Source of the DNA: Carya illinoinensis
Taxonomy: Eukaryota; Streptophyta; Magnoliopsida; Fagales; Juglandaceae
DNA length: 64,000 bases
NCBI RefSeq assembly: GCF_018687715.1
Contig: NC_056766.1
Coordinates: 19,451,001-19,515,000, forward strand
Reading direction: 5' to 3'
Shown: positions 37,670-48,893 of the stretch, in pieces
Layout: every line of letters begins with the position of its first letter
Numbering within the stretch: the first letter of the stretch is position 1
Notes under the pieces: generated by a model
The model's database searches: none
Told to the model about the DNA's origin: nothing
Seen by the model: the letters and a program-made list of their open reading frames with translations, nothing else
Program-made: the position numbers and the translations under genes

Positions 37670-39299
37670 TTGTAATGGCATTGAAATTTAAAAAATAAAA
37701 TTAAGAAGAACGATTATAAAATATAATAAATGAAACTTAGATTAAATAATTATATCTGACTAAAACACTATATATTACATTATCTAGTTTCCTTTAAAGT
37801 ACAAATTAAAATATGTTGCGTACTGTTTGAATGTGTCATTACATGTTCAAACGAGTATTGCTATTCATTCTAAGTTATAATTTACCATTCGAATGGTATA
37901 CACATTTTGAATGGTAAAGTAAACAGATTGAATGCTTTCATTTACATATGTTCGAAAGGGTTCAAGGAGGTTTGAACGGTAACTAGGTCTAGCTCTGCAA
38001 TGACTACTTAAAACAAAAGGAATCGGTTGATTGATTTCTTTTTTCCAAAAATAACAATAATACAAGGCCAGGATAAGCATAGAGGCATCTTGACCTTGTT
38101 TTTCCATCCACCTACGATGGCCAAACGGTGTTTTGAAAAAAAATTCAAAACCAATTTTCAACCCTATATATACTGAAATACTAGCTTATTTACATGTAAA
38201 ACAACATCAAATCGAAGACAATATGACATACCTTTTGAGGGTTTGAGATTGGTGGTTGAAGATGTTGTTGATAGTGACATGTGGTAACTCTCTTGTTGGA
38301 TGTGACAGAGAGGAAATTGGAAACGTTCAAAACAGCGCTAGGTCTAACCCCTGTAACCTGTTCTAACCCTTGATAGCGTAGGAACTTGTATTTGTATGTC
38401 TAAATGTCTTCTAAAAATAATTTACCCATTCGAACATACACTTATCACATTCAAGCGGGCCAAAAACATTTAATTAGTTGTTCGTATATATTATATAAAT
38501 TTACTATATATAAACTTATAGTAGTATATAGTAGTTATAATATATAGTATATGTTATATATGCTATAGTATTTACAAACTATATAGTAGTTATACTAGAC
38601 TAATAACATAATTATAGACTTGTATATACTATAATATATAGTAGTTATACTATATAGTATTAAGTTAATTAATTACTAATAATATATACTTTAAAAAAAT
38701 GATGCAAGATTTAAGGAATTCAAATACATATTGATTTTAAAATATAATACACAAATATTTATATTTGTTGTTTGATATATTCTCGTGGCTTGTATTGTTA
38801 TTGTATATTTTTATCGTGTCTTGTATGTTGTGTGTAAATAAATGATAGACCTGTTCAAGAGTTATCAATACATGTCGGTTGATTGATAACTCTTGAATTG
38901 TCCAAAGTTGATAGTTTGGGATTGTAAGATCATTATTGCAAACTTATCTATTATATTTGTTTCCACCCAAAATTATAATTTTGGTAGATTCATCATGTGT
39001 TGTTCTCTGGATATGCAGTTGAGGTGATGGTGTATCGACGTATTACTATCGATGCACTTGACGAAACGAACATGTTTGCAGAACTATGGGAAGATGCTAT
39101 CGAAATTTCATTGGATGTGATAGATAATATTTGGTAGGTGAGCAACAATGAGCTTATAATCTGAATGAGATAGGATCAACTACCCAGTGAAGTGAAGTAG
39201 AACACATTGTTTGGTTTGAATATGGTTGCTTGTTGATGGTTTCGCCATTGTTTGTAATAGAGATTTAGTATTGGATAAAAGTTAGATGCGAGTGAGTGA
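37670..39299. other. Interval between the two divergent CACTA genes
   Basis: No coding region is supported. Bases 37830-38460 carry the same TTCGAA/TTTGAACGG motif vocabulary as the element ends. Bases 38480-38690 are an AT-rich patch with repeated TATAGTAGTTATA motifs that can fold back. The first TNP2 exon may begin around 39000-39300, but I cannot place its start. Confidence 0.5.
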
Positions 39300-41340
39300 T
39301 CAATTGGGTAAGGATTACAACATACATGTTGAAGGTGTGAAGAGATTATTGGAGTTTCCACGCAGTACTATAGTTCATATTGATAGATGAATTAGATGCC
39401 CATATAAAAAAGGCAAGAATTTGCGTTCTCATAAGATGGATTTGGTGGGTGAGCATCTCTTTGTCAATGGTATTGACCAGGTTTATACAGATTGGGTCTT
39501 ACACGGAGAACCATATCCAACAATCAAGCCTCTGCCTGATAAAACAGAAGACATCGATGAAAATGAACAAACAAAGAATGGTGGTAATGATTACAACGAG
39601 TATATGGAGCAAATGTTTGGTGACATTGGAGCAAGTATGTTTAAGGATAAAAGTGTTGCAAACACATCAACTACAAATGACGTGTGTCATAACATGTTCA
39701 AACACCTGTGGAAGGATTCACAGCATGAGTTATATCCAAGATGCAGAAGACATAGTAACCTGTCTTTTATAGTGAGATTACTTCACATAAAGTCCATGTG
39801 TAGATTATCTGTTAAGGCGGTTGATATGTTACTCAAACTATTTAAAGAAGCACTTCCTTAAGATAATGTTTTGCCTCAAAACTTCTATGAGCCTAAGCAA
39901 TTCAAGCGAGGCCTAGGGTTTGACTATAATATAATACATGCATGCAAGAATGATTCTTTCCTATTCTTGTGAGAGAATGAACATTTGAACAATTGTCACA
40001 TGTGCCATGAATCAAGATACACATTAGAGAAGTAGAATATGCCACAAAAGGTGGTACATCATTTGTAAATGTTGGAGTGATAAGGTGAAAATGGCATGTT
40101 TGACATGTAACAAACACACAAAATCTTAGTGGCTTACGTGTGGGAGTAAACTATGTTTTATGGGTCATCGTTGATATTTACCTATTGACCATAGATGACA
40201 TAAAAACTCTAGAATGTTTGATGAAATTGTTAAATGGGAGCACCCTGCGCCATATATGTCTAGGCAAAATGTACTTGCATAATTGATGCATTTCACTAGT
40301 AATGAATTTAGTAAAAAACAACAGAAGTGAAAGCAAATTGAGAATGAATTGAATTGGACAAAGAAGAGCAGATTATTTCAACTCCTGTACTGGTTGAAGT
40401 TAAAATTACGACATATTCTCAATGTTATGCATATTGAAAAAAATATATGCGAGTCCGTGTTGGGAACATTGGTGTCAATTGATGGCAAAAGATAAGGATA
40501 CATTAAACTCATTGAAGGATCTGAAATAGTTGAGAATCAGACAAGAAATGCACTTGCAACAAAATGGCTCATCTATCTACATGCTAATTGGTTGGTATAT
40601 ACTATCAAGGAACAAAAAGGTTAGCTTTTGTAAGTGGACATTAAAAATTAAATTCCTAGGCAGGTATGCCTAAAATCTAACAAACTGTATGCAAATAAAT
40701 GATTGGAAAATTACTAGATTAAAAAAAAGCATGATTGTCGTGTATTTTTACAACATATCTTGCCAGTTAGTATCTGTGAATACTTGACGAGAGATTTACA
40801 CCTGACTTTGACTGAGTTAGGTGCATTTTTCTAATATTTATATGCTACAATGTTAAATGTAAAAGCCTCGAAATGTATGGAAGAGGAAATTTCTATAATA
40901 TTGTGTAAGCTAGAGAGTACTTACCTGTCATCGTTCTTCAATGTTATGGTTTACTTGGCCATTCATTTGCCACGTGAGGCTCAACTTGCAAGTCCAGTCC
41001 AATATAGATGGATGTATCCTATTGAAAGATTCATTGGAAAGTTACAATGCATAGTAAGTAACAAGGCTAGGCCAGAAGAGTTAATTGCAAAAGCATATAT
41101 TGATGATAAGTATCATATACTTTGTTCAAAGTACTTCCATGGAGTTGACATGAGCTTTGATCAGCTAGAAAGAAACTTCGATGCCAACCCAACAAGACAA
41201 AAAAAATGTTATTTCTATGTTTTCCCAACATGTACGTCCACTTAGTGCAAAACATGATTATGATTTGTCTGGAAAAGAGTTTGAAAAAGCTTAGTAATAC
41301 GTGCTAAACAATTGTCCTGAGATAGAGAAATACTTGAAGT
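39300..41340 (+). pseudogene. CACTA TNP2 transposase, N-terminal to DUF4218 region
   Basis: In order: a transposase-associated domain (LEFPRSTIV, then HKMDLVGEHLFVNG, YTDWVLHGEP); the tnp2 core, heavily stopped, with GLGFDYNIIHAC and CHMCHESRYT at 39900-40030; then DUF4218 at 40850-41240, where LPREAQLASPVQYRWMYP and ERFIGKLQ are nearly canonical. The sequence continues with a PLSAKHDYDLSG block and, near 41720-41780, the QNSGV motif that precedes DUF4216. A hAT element interrupts it right after QNSGV, and DUF4216 resumes at 48633. Numerous stops and frameshifts make it inactive. In active elements this protein cuts the CACTA ends. Confidence 0.88.
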
Positions 41341-41792
41341 AAGTTGCCCTTACTTAGTAATTGATATTGGAATCTCTTTAAAAATCTAAGCGAGTTATAA
41401 ATTATTTACTATATTTCTATTTCAGTGATTTTATTAACTTTTTCAAAGAATAAGGAACAATTGATATAGACGAGAAATATGAATGAAAGATCCCTAAATG
41501 GTCTGAATAGCATGTAATGACTTATATTAAACATTTTTTTAGTTAACTTTTTTATCTAGTGATTGTTTAGTTATATATACAGTTATGCTCTTTTCAATAT
41601 TTAGGTTGTACAAATGCATAGTAGAAATCCTAATGATGTCTCAGGCGAACTGTATGCATTGGTGTGTGGTCCATCAAGACGCACAATTCAATATTCTGCA
41701 TGTATTTCTTAGAGAATTATGTATCATACAATGGATCGAGAGTGTTATAGAAAAATTCAAAATAGTGGTGTTCTAGTGAAGGAAGTCATGAG

Positions 41793-41960
41793 TAGGGGTG
41801 TGCATCCGGACCGGATTTTTTTTCGGTCCGGTCCCAGATCCGGGTGAATCCGGGCGGTTTTTCGCCCGGATTACACCTGGGCGATTTTATAAAATCCGGA
41901 TCCGGTTATGGATCCGGTTTTATAATCCAGTAATCCGTAACCGGATTTATAACCCGCTTG
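41793..41960. repeat. hAT left terminus with CCGGAT-rich subterminal repeats
   Basis: Inverted repeat followed by alternating GGTCCGG, ATCCGG, CCGGTT and TAACCGG motifs over about 160 bp, likely transposase-binding sites by analogy with Ac. Confidence 0.85.
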
Positions 41961-42744
41961 GTTTTATTACTTTGCAGAAAATGACACCGTTTCACGCTTT
42001 GATTTCCTTTCCCCTCAACTTTATCGAACATTCGAACCGAAGCAAAACTCTCACTTCAGACTTCAGTCTTCTCTCAACCCTAGCCGTGCCGTCTCACAAC
42101 CCTAGCCGTGTCGTCTCTCATCCTTGCCGTCTCTCAACTCTCTCGAAGCCACAGTATGTTAATCTCTCTCTCTCTGTTTCTCTGTCGGTTTGGTTAGATT
42201 TTTTCTTTTCTGGGTTTGTATTAGATTTTTTTCTCGGTTTGGTTGGATTTCCGTTTTCATGCTTTTGGTTTCTCTGTCTCTGCCTCTCTCTTGGTTTAGT
42301 TAGATTTTTTTTCTGGGTTTTTGTTTGACTTTCGCATCTATTTGGGTTTGTATTTGATTTGTTTTGGCAAAGCTCTCTATCTCTGCCTCTCTCTCGGTTT
42401 AGTTAGATTTTTTTGCTGGAACTGACATTGAATTCTTTATTTATTTTTTCTGTTTTTGCTTGATTGTCATTTGGGTTTGGTGGTAATGATTAATAATTAA
42501 TATTTCTGGATAGGAAGTGTAAAACATGATTATGGTCACCTATAGTTTGACATAAGCAATCTAAACAGGCATCGGCATTTTGAACTATCACACAAATGTG
42601 TTGAACGAGACTCTAGGTCTCGACCAATGGCATCATCAACATCAATGGAGTAAATGTGGCGAACGGGTCTCTAGATCATCATAAATAAGATAAGAGTTCT
42701 CCTAGATTACAATGATTCAGACCAGTTTCCTTTTTGTTTTTCGA
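41961..42744. other. hAT 5' region, non-coding
   Basis: CT-rich leader-like sequence (42080-42320) with repeats of CCCTAGCCGTG and GGTTTAGTTAGATTTTTT. No gene supported. Confidence 0.5.
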
Positions 42745-43372
42745 GAAAAAAAAAAAACAAGGTCAAACTTCATTACTCAAGCAACCAGCTAACAATGAAT
42801 CATTAAGACAACATACTTAATACAATCGGGTATAAATTCAAGATCATAAAAATCTTCAACACAAGTAAGGGCATCCTTGGCTAGCAAATAAGCAGCCATA
42901 TTAGCATCCCATCTTGTGTGTTCAATGCGCCAATCATGAAAAGAAACCAAAACAAGTTTTGCATCCTCCAGAATTAGACCACCTTGGCTCTAGTCTTTAG
43001 CTGAGTTCTGTATTTTGAGAACCACTTGCAACGAGTACCCCTCAAGAACTAAGTCTGTGATTCCAGCTTCCTTGCAGAACAGAATAGCCACCATCATAAA
43101 ATAGGCCTCAGCTGTAGGGGGCGAAATTCTGAGCATTCTTTTGGCCCCAACTATCCCAAAAACCATGCCATGGCAGTCTCTTATTATTGCTCCAATGCCA
43201 ATCTTTCCCAATGGGACATTTAAGGCTGCATCCCATTTCTGGAGGTTTCCTTAATTTCTACACCAGTTCAGGACCTAGAACAGCAGAAGGAACAACAACC
43301 TGGATCTTGGCAAAATTAAAAAACCTCATATCATCTTTCGCCTTATGGATGATAGAATTTTTGGGTGTCTAA
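42745..43372 (-). pseudogene. LINE 3' fragment with RNase H domain inside the hAT
   Basis: The minus strand encodes a decayed plant-LINE RNase H. An open stretch at 43211-42990 includes IGAIIRDCHGMVFG and LVLEGYSLQVV; beyond a stop the frame resumes with HTRWDANMAAYLLAKDAL, the conserved terminal helix. The minus-strand 3' end near 42745 is T/A-rich (a run of 12 A on the plus strand at 42748-42759). I could not define a target duplication. It is distinct from, and more diverged than, the LINE in the copia element. Confidence 0.72.
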
Positions 43373-44663
43373 ATTATTGGCCATGCACGAACTCATTCGT
43401 CTGGTCCATATAAGTCTTGCAATCAAGTATTGTTTAAGTTCACTATATGTATGTTTTTGTAGTCTTCATGTGAATTAGTCAACTCTATCACGATTCAATG
43501 AATTGGGGTTAATTAAGTCATGGATTAGATCTATATGTACATGTTCATGTATCGATATGTATTAAGTCTCACGTTGATTGTCCATAATTAGGTAGAATTG
43601 AGCTATATAAATAATTATGTGCAGTTGCTGTCCTCACTTATGTGTGTTTGGTACATGTTCGTAGAAAATTTTGACTGGCTATATTTCTGCTTTTCGGTTA
43701 CTATCAATTGTGTTTGTAGAAAATTTTGACTGGCTATTCTGGCTAAAACTCCCTGTTCACTAAAAGGTGACTACATTTGAACTTAGCATGCTCCATCATG
43801 CCTGAATCCATATTCCTTATGTGCAAATGCTTGACACATACATACATTTTATCTATGGGTTTTGATTTAATGAAAGAAAAATCAACACTAGTACTTTACA
43901 AAATTTATAAGCTACCTAATCAACACTAGCTGCCTACCATGTTTGCTTGTAATTATTTCCATACATGCATGCCCTTTACTACTGACTTCCAACTTTTACT
44001 TATAATTATTTCTATTTCAGATGATGAATTTGTGCCTACAATGGTACTTTACAACTTTTTCGTGGATTACACCAAACCTATACCTTTAAGCACATGATGA
44101 GCTACATCTCAATGTTCACTCTCTTAATTATTGATCATGATTATTTTAAGTAGTGTCAAAATTAGATTCTTATATCTGTCTTGTCAAAATACCACTTTCA
44201 GAACAGAGCCTATAGTTTTTCTTCCATCTGGTGTCTTTTATATCCATTAATAAGATTCTTTCTCATCCTCATCTTGTAAGTTTTAACTACTACTTCCTCA
44301 AAAGAGCCTATGAGGGCAAGCTTGGTGTCTCTATCTAAATTTATATTACTAGCTCAGGACATTTTCCTTGTGCATGCAGTAGTGCCTGCCTCTATCTAAA
44401 TATATATTACTACTTCTGCCTAAAGTTTCTAATGAGAATAAAACAACCTGCACATTTTCTTGGTTAAGAGACATACATACACGTTGTTGCACTAACCCAT
44501 TGATCTTCAAACCAATTGGTTGAAGAAGGATATTAGTATTATTTGGTTTGATTTAGAATTCAATGAGGATATCTTTGTTTGTGTTTATTTGGATATATAT
44601 ATTTGTATTGTTGCTGATTTGATTTTTATTATATTTCTTTTTCTTTTCTTATGCTTAAAACAG
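43373..44663. other. hAT interval upstream of the transposase
   Basis: No coding region supported. It includes a ~55-bp local duplication (GTAGAAAATTTTGACTGGCT at 43661 and 43716) and a second small one (TCTATCTAAAT at about 44331 and 44391). The CAG before the transposase ATG at 44664 could be a splice acceptor of a leader intron. Confidence 0.45.
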
Positions 44664-46851
44664 ATGGAAGGTAGTTTTAGTGATAGTGTTGGTGGTTCTA
44701 GTTCAGCTCATATTTCATTAGACATGGAGGAAGACACTAGTCCTTTAGTGCCTTCCTCCATAAATACCCCAAACCCCTGGCCCGCCCTATCTCCCCCCCC
44801 CCAAAGCCAAAAAGAGCCAAGAAGGCTACCAACCAATCTCATGTATGGGATCATTTTACAAAGATTGAACCTGTTGATCCCATTGCACCGAAAGCTCAAT
44901 GCAATTATTGTTTCAAGATTTATGGATGCCATTATAAAAATGGTACTTCATCAATGTCGCACCACCTAGGATATTCTTGTCCAGAGTCTCCCATTAGACA
45001 AGATAAAAATCTTGAGAAGGATAAATCACCATCACACACTGGAGTTAGAATGGATGGGAGAGGATCTAGTCATCAAATGTTAGGACAATATGATCGTGAA
45101 AAATTAAAGGGGATGATTTCTAATTTGTTTATCCAGTGTGAATTGCCATTCAAGGTTATAGAGCATCCGACATTTATTAAACTGTTGGGTTATTTAGAGC
45201 CTAGACACAACTTGCCATCCCAAACCACCTTCCAAAAAGAGTGTATTGGTTTATATAAGGAGGAGAAGCAAAAGTTGAAAGTTTTGTTGAGCAATCAAAG
45301 AGTTTGTTTGACCACCGATATATGGACATCGATGCAAAACAAGAATTATATTTGTGTCACGTGTCATTATGTTGATCAAAATTGGGTACTACACAAGAAA
45401 ATCATAATGTTTTTCAAGATTCCTAATCATAGAGGTGAAACCATTGCTTGGATGTTAGAGTCTTGCTTGATGGATTTGGAGATTAACCGCCTTTGTACGA
45501 TCACTGTAGATAATGCCACCTCTAATGATGTCGCTATTGATCATGTGAGGAGGAGCATAAGAAATAAGGAGTTTACAATTTTGGAAGGCGAGTTTATACA
45601 TGTGCGATGTGCTGCACATATTTTAAACCTCATTGTATGTGATGGTTTAAAAATTATATATGATGCTATAAATAAGATTAGAGAAGCAGTAAGATTTGTG
45701 AGGTCCTCACTGGCAAGGCTTGATATGTTTAAAACATGTGCGAAGGAGCTGAATATTGTATGTGGAAAAATGGTGTGTCTAGATGTTCCCACTAGATGGA
45801 ACTCTACATACCTAATGCTTAGTATTGCTGAAAAATATGAAAAAGCTTTTGTGCTAATGGGAGTGAGAGAGTCACAGCTTGCAGCGCCTCCATTTGAAGA
45901 TTGGCAAAGGGCTCGTATTTTTATTAAGTTTCTTAAAGTTTTTTATGATGCCGCTTTGAAAATATCCGGCTCATCTTATGTGACATCCAATTTGTTATTT
46001 CAACAAATTTCTACAATTGAGCACAATTTGAACAAAATGGGTCAGAGTGGGGATGATATGTTGAGGAGGATGGCATCTAATATGAAACTTAAGTTTGATA
46101 AATATTGGAGGGGCACGAATAAGATGAACTTGATTGTTTATGTAGCTTTTGTCCTTGACCCTCGATATAAGATCACAGTCTTGTCATATTGGTTAAAAAA
46201 GTGCAAAGGGGATGAATGCGGAGATAGAATTGAGGCCAATGTAAGATTGCTCATGAATCGCTTGATTGAGCAATACCACAAGTTTTATGGGCTAGATAGT
46301 GGAAGATCAAATATGGCAGAAGTTTCAAGTTCCTCAAGTATTATTGGTGACGACTTGGAATATGAAGATTTTGATACATCTCTAGATCAATATCTTGAGG
46401 GGCAAAACAGTTCGGTATTTAGCTCAGACTTAGAGAGGTATTTGTCGGATGTGATTGAACCAAAAGTACTTGAGTTTGATATTTTGGATTGGTGGAAGAG
46501 AAACTCATTTAGATATCCCATCCTTGCGGAGATTGCACGTGATATATTGGTCATCCCTATTTCGACCGTCGCATCTGAGTCCGCATTTAGCACCTGTGGA
46601 CGTGTAATAGACCCATACCGAAGCTCATTAGCACCAGAAACTGTCCAAGCACTAATTTGCACACAAAATTGGTTGAGTTGTGAACCACTTAGTTCTTGGG
46701 AGGTGGAGGAACATGTAGAAGACGTTGCCATCGAAGGTAAATGCTTTTATTTGTTAATTTTGATTTTTTATTGCTAGTTTATCCATTTAACTTAACCTCT
46801 AAATTTTTTTCTTCTTAAGGTAACCCTCTTCCTTCAACTTCAGCAACTTAA
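44664..46851 (+). pseudogene. hAT transposase (BED finger, RNase H-like, hAT dimerisation), one frameshift
   Basis: The ATG at 44664 opens an acidic N-terminus. After a run of ten C (44793-44802) the frame must shift by one base to continue as PKPKRAKKA, a BED zinc finger (SHVWDHFTKI, CNYCFKIY, GTSSMSHHL), and then a 594-codon stretch to 46736. Conserved pieces include CLTTDIWTS and TVDNATSND (catalytic-region Asp residues), VPTRWNSTYLML, the plant hAT-like VLDPRYK block and the C-terminal dimerisation domain with WWKRNSFRYPILAEIARDIL and STVASESAFSTCGR. A GT-AG intron (46737-46819) appears to remove a read-through tail and leads to a stop at 46849-46851. It resembles plant RICESLEEPER-like transposases. 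The frameshift may be a real mutation or a homopolymer sequencing error; otherwise it looks complete. Confidence 0.88.
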
Positions 46852-47189
46852 TTTTTTGTTATTGATGGTGTGAACTTTGGAGCTTCTTTGCATACACTGC
46901 ATATTTAATCATGGTATGAGACTTTACTTTGTATACTTTTTTTTCTTGCGGGATTTTAATTTATATAAGTTGACTGATCATGTACACTGCATTTTCCTAC
47001 ATATGCAGTGTTTATTGTGCTTCCACTTAGAAAATAAAGAAACAACGAGAGGGCATTGTTAATTTGGGTGAAAGTAAGGTTTCTTTTAGAATTCATTAAT
47101 TTGGATACTACTGTTAGACTCATAGCAGTCCAATAAGAGAAAAAGTAAATAGAAGGCATTTCAGTAACTTCTTCTTGTTTCTAGAGCAG
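46852..47189. other. hAT interval between transposase and captured fragment
   Basis: No coding region supported. It probably contains the transposase 3' UTR. The last bases before 47190 form a T-rich splice-acceptor-like sequence (TTTCTAGAGCAG). Confidence 0.5.
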
Positions 47190-47961
47190 GCATCATTTGG
47201 TTACACGAGGAAGGATGTTTTACTAATTGGACTTGGAGTTATTGTCCTAGGCATTGGCTTGAAAACTGGATTGGAGGTATTAGCCTCTCTTATGTAATCA
47301 TTTAAACTTTTTGGTACACTTGATATGCCTATTTCTTTTTGTTTTACACTTTCTGATGGAGGGATTCGACCTCTTTTCTGTTTTTAATTTGCCTTTTTTC
47401 CACTTACAAATGTTTGCTGGAAATAGAGACTTCAAACTTGCCAATACTTCATTGATTGTGCGGGTCTTTTTCAACAATCATTGGTAGTACATTATTCCAG
47501 GAAAATACGTTCTTCTCTGCTATTTAATTCTGCCTTAATTTACAACCCTTTGAAGCTTGTAGGCCTTAAGAACTTCATTACCCATTTGGAAAAGTTACGT
47601 GGTCACCCATTTTTTGTTATGTTCAGCTAGGACGACCATGGATGCTGTTGGCCAGTCTCAACCAAAATATTACAATGCTAAAGAAGACTTATGTCAGTTC
47701 AAAGGTGGTACTATTTCATCTACCTTGTTGCTTCATCTAGTGTTTAAGAAGCATGCCACATCCTTGCATTTGAAGCTTAGTTGGAATTTTTAGTAGTAGA
47801 ATTAATACTGCCCATCACAAAAGTCATGATTTCATGTGCAGTTTATAGGAGTTGATCCTCTGCAAGCGGGGAATGTAGTTCAGCTGGTACTGGTTTTGGG
47901 CCTAACAGTTGGTTGGATTTCAACATATATATTTAGAGTTTCAAACAAAGAAATGACATAT
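47190..47961 (+). pseudogene. Captured host-gene fragment: two exons like a plastid DUF3007 protein
   Basis: Exon-like blocks at 47190-47276 (29 codons) and 47842-47961 (40 codons) are separated by a GT-AG intron in phase 0. They read ASFGYTRKDVLLIGLGV... to ...LKTGLE, then FIGVDPLQAGNVVQLVLVLG and WISTYIFRVSNKEMTY. This matches my memory of the conserved two-helix core of the DUF3007 family, nuclear-encoded chloroplast membrane proteins shared with cyanobacteria. After MTY the match stops abruptly and unrelated sequence follows to a stop at 48058-48060. The N-terminal transit-peptide region and C-terminal part are missing. It lies between the transposase and the right terminus, inside the target duplication, so it was carried in by the hAT. 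The family name is from memory and needs a search. Confidence 0.7.
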
Positions 47962-48415
47962 AATTCTGTGCTTAAGCCCTTGACAAAGTCATGTATCGCA
48001 GCAATTGATGGAGCTTTTCTGAGAAGGCTAGCTGAATGCTCAGTTCCCATTGTATTATGATATTGTGAAGATTTTAATTAGCTGAATGCTCAGTAGGGAC
48101 ATTGATGGAGCTTTTCCCCCAAATTCAAGATTCAAGATTCAATATTTGGAGTTTTTATGTATTATTATTTATTTTATTCTTTGTAAATTTATGTTTTGCA
48201 TTGTGATGTAATAATAATATTATCTAGTTTGTATTTTTATTTATTTTTTTGTTCGATTAATTTTTTTAGAAAATTCTTTTAAAGTGGTTTGATTATTTTT
48301 TTAAAAAAATCTGGGCAATTTAGATATGAGATCATATTTTTTTTTTTAAAAAAAAAAGTGTTATAATTCTTTTTAAAGTTATAAAGATTTTTATAGAATT
48401 TTTTTTTTTTCAAAA
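47962..48415. other. hAT AT-rich interval
   Basis: A partial local duplication (TTGATGGAGCTTTTC and GCTGAATGCTCAGT recur at about 48006-48045 and 48082-48115) is followed by AT-rich sequence with homopolymer runs. No gene supported. Confidence 0.5.
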
Positions 48416-48624
48416 CCCGGGTATAACCCGGATAGAACCCCCGGGTATAACCCGGATGTCTGGGATCAAAGCCAAAAAAAAAAAGATTCCGGATATCCGG
48501 ATTGAATCCGGTTATCCGCCCGGATTGAGTCTGGGTTCAATCCGGGTGGATAACCGCCCGGATTTTGAAACCCGGATCCGGTTATGGCCGGATACCTGGA
48601 TCCGGATCCGGATGCACACTCCTA
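48416..48624. repeat. hAT right terminus with CCGGAT/ACCCGG repeats
   Basis: Dense direct and inverted motifs (GGGTATAACCCGGAT twice, then multiple ATCCGG, GGTTATCC, CCGCCCGGAT) run up to the terminal CCGGATGCACACTCCTA. They mirror the left end. Confidence 0.88.
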
Positions 48625-48632
48625 GTCATGAG

Positions 48633-48893
48633 GGAGAGAATATTGATTTTTATGGGGTTATTATTAATATAATTGGCTTGAAATATTTGGAGGAGCTTGT
48701 AAAATATCTGTTTAAGTGTGATTGGTGGGATTTAAGCAATCCTCATTATAGAGTATGTGATGATGAATATTTCTTAAGTTTTGATACATCGAAAAAATGG
48801 TATGATGATGATCCTTTTATTTTGGCTTCTCAAGTATCTCAAGTGTTGTACTTAGATGATCTTGGGTTAGGAAATAAATGGTGAGTTGTAAAA
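48633..48893 (+). pseudogene. CACTA TNP2 DUF4216 domain, continuing after the hAT
   Basis: The plus-strand frame reads NIDFYGVIINIIGLKY, FKCDWWDLSNPHYRVC and KKWYDDDPFILASQVSQVLYL, the typical DUF4216 pattern (YYG...I..L.Y, FKCdWfD, PFilAsQa.QVfYv). It sits directly beyond the hAT duplication, and its upstream partner ends at 41784. A small frameshift relative to the QNSGV block exists at the junction, so the gene was already decaying or the frame lost bases. Confidence 0.85.

Larger units (their letters stand above)
41793..48624 (+). mobile_element. hAT transposon, 6832 bp, with exact 8-bp duplication
   Basis: The target duplication GTCATGAG lies at 41785-41792 and 48625-48632. Terminal inverted repeats begin TAGGGGTGTGCATCCGG on the left and TAGGAGTGTGCATCCGG at the right end read inward. 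Both ends are packed with CCGGAT/ATCCGG motifs. It carries a hAT transposase gene, a LINE tail and a captured host-gene fragment. An 8-bp duplication with short inverted repeats is the hAT signature. It lies inside the CACTA TNP2 gene. Confidence 0.96.

Noticed and set aside
42990..43372. A stand-alone RNase H gene
   Set aside because: It is broken by a stop, has the plant LINE C-terminal motif and a decayed 3' end; best read as a LINE tail.
47190..48060. An independent host gene next to the transposon
   Set aside because: It lies inside the exact 8-bp hAT duplication and inverted termini, lacks both ends of the protein, and stops matching abruptly.
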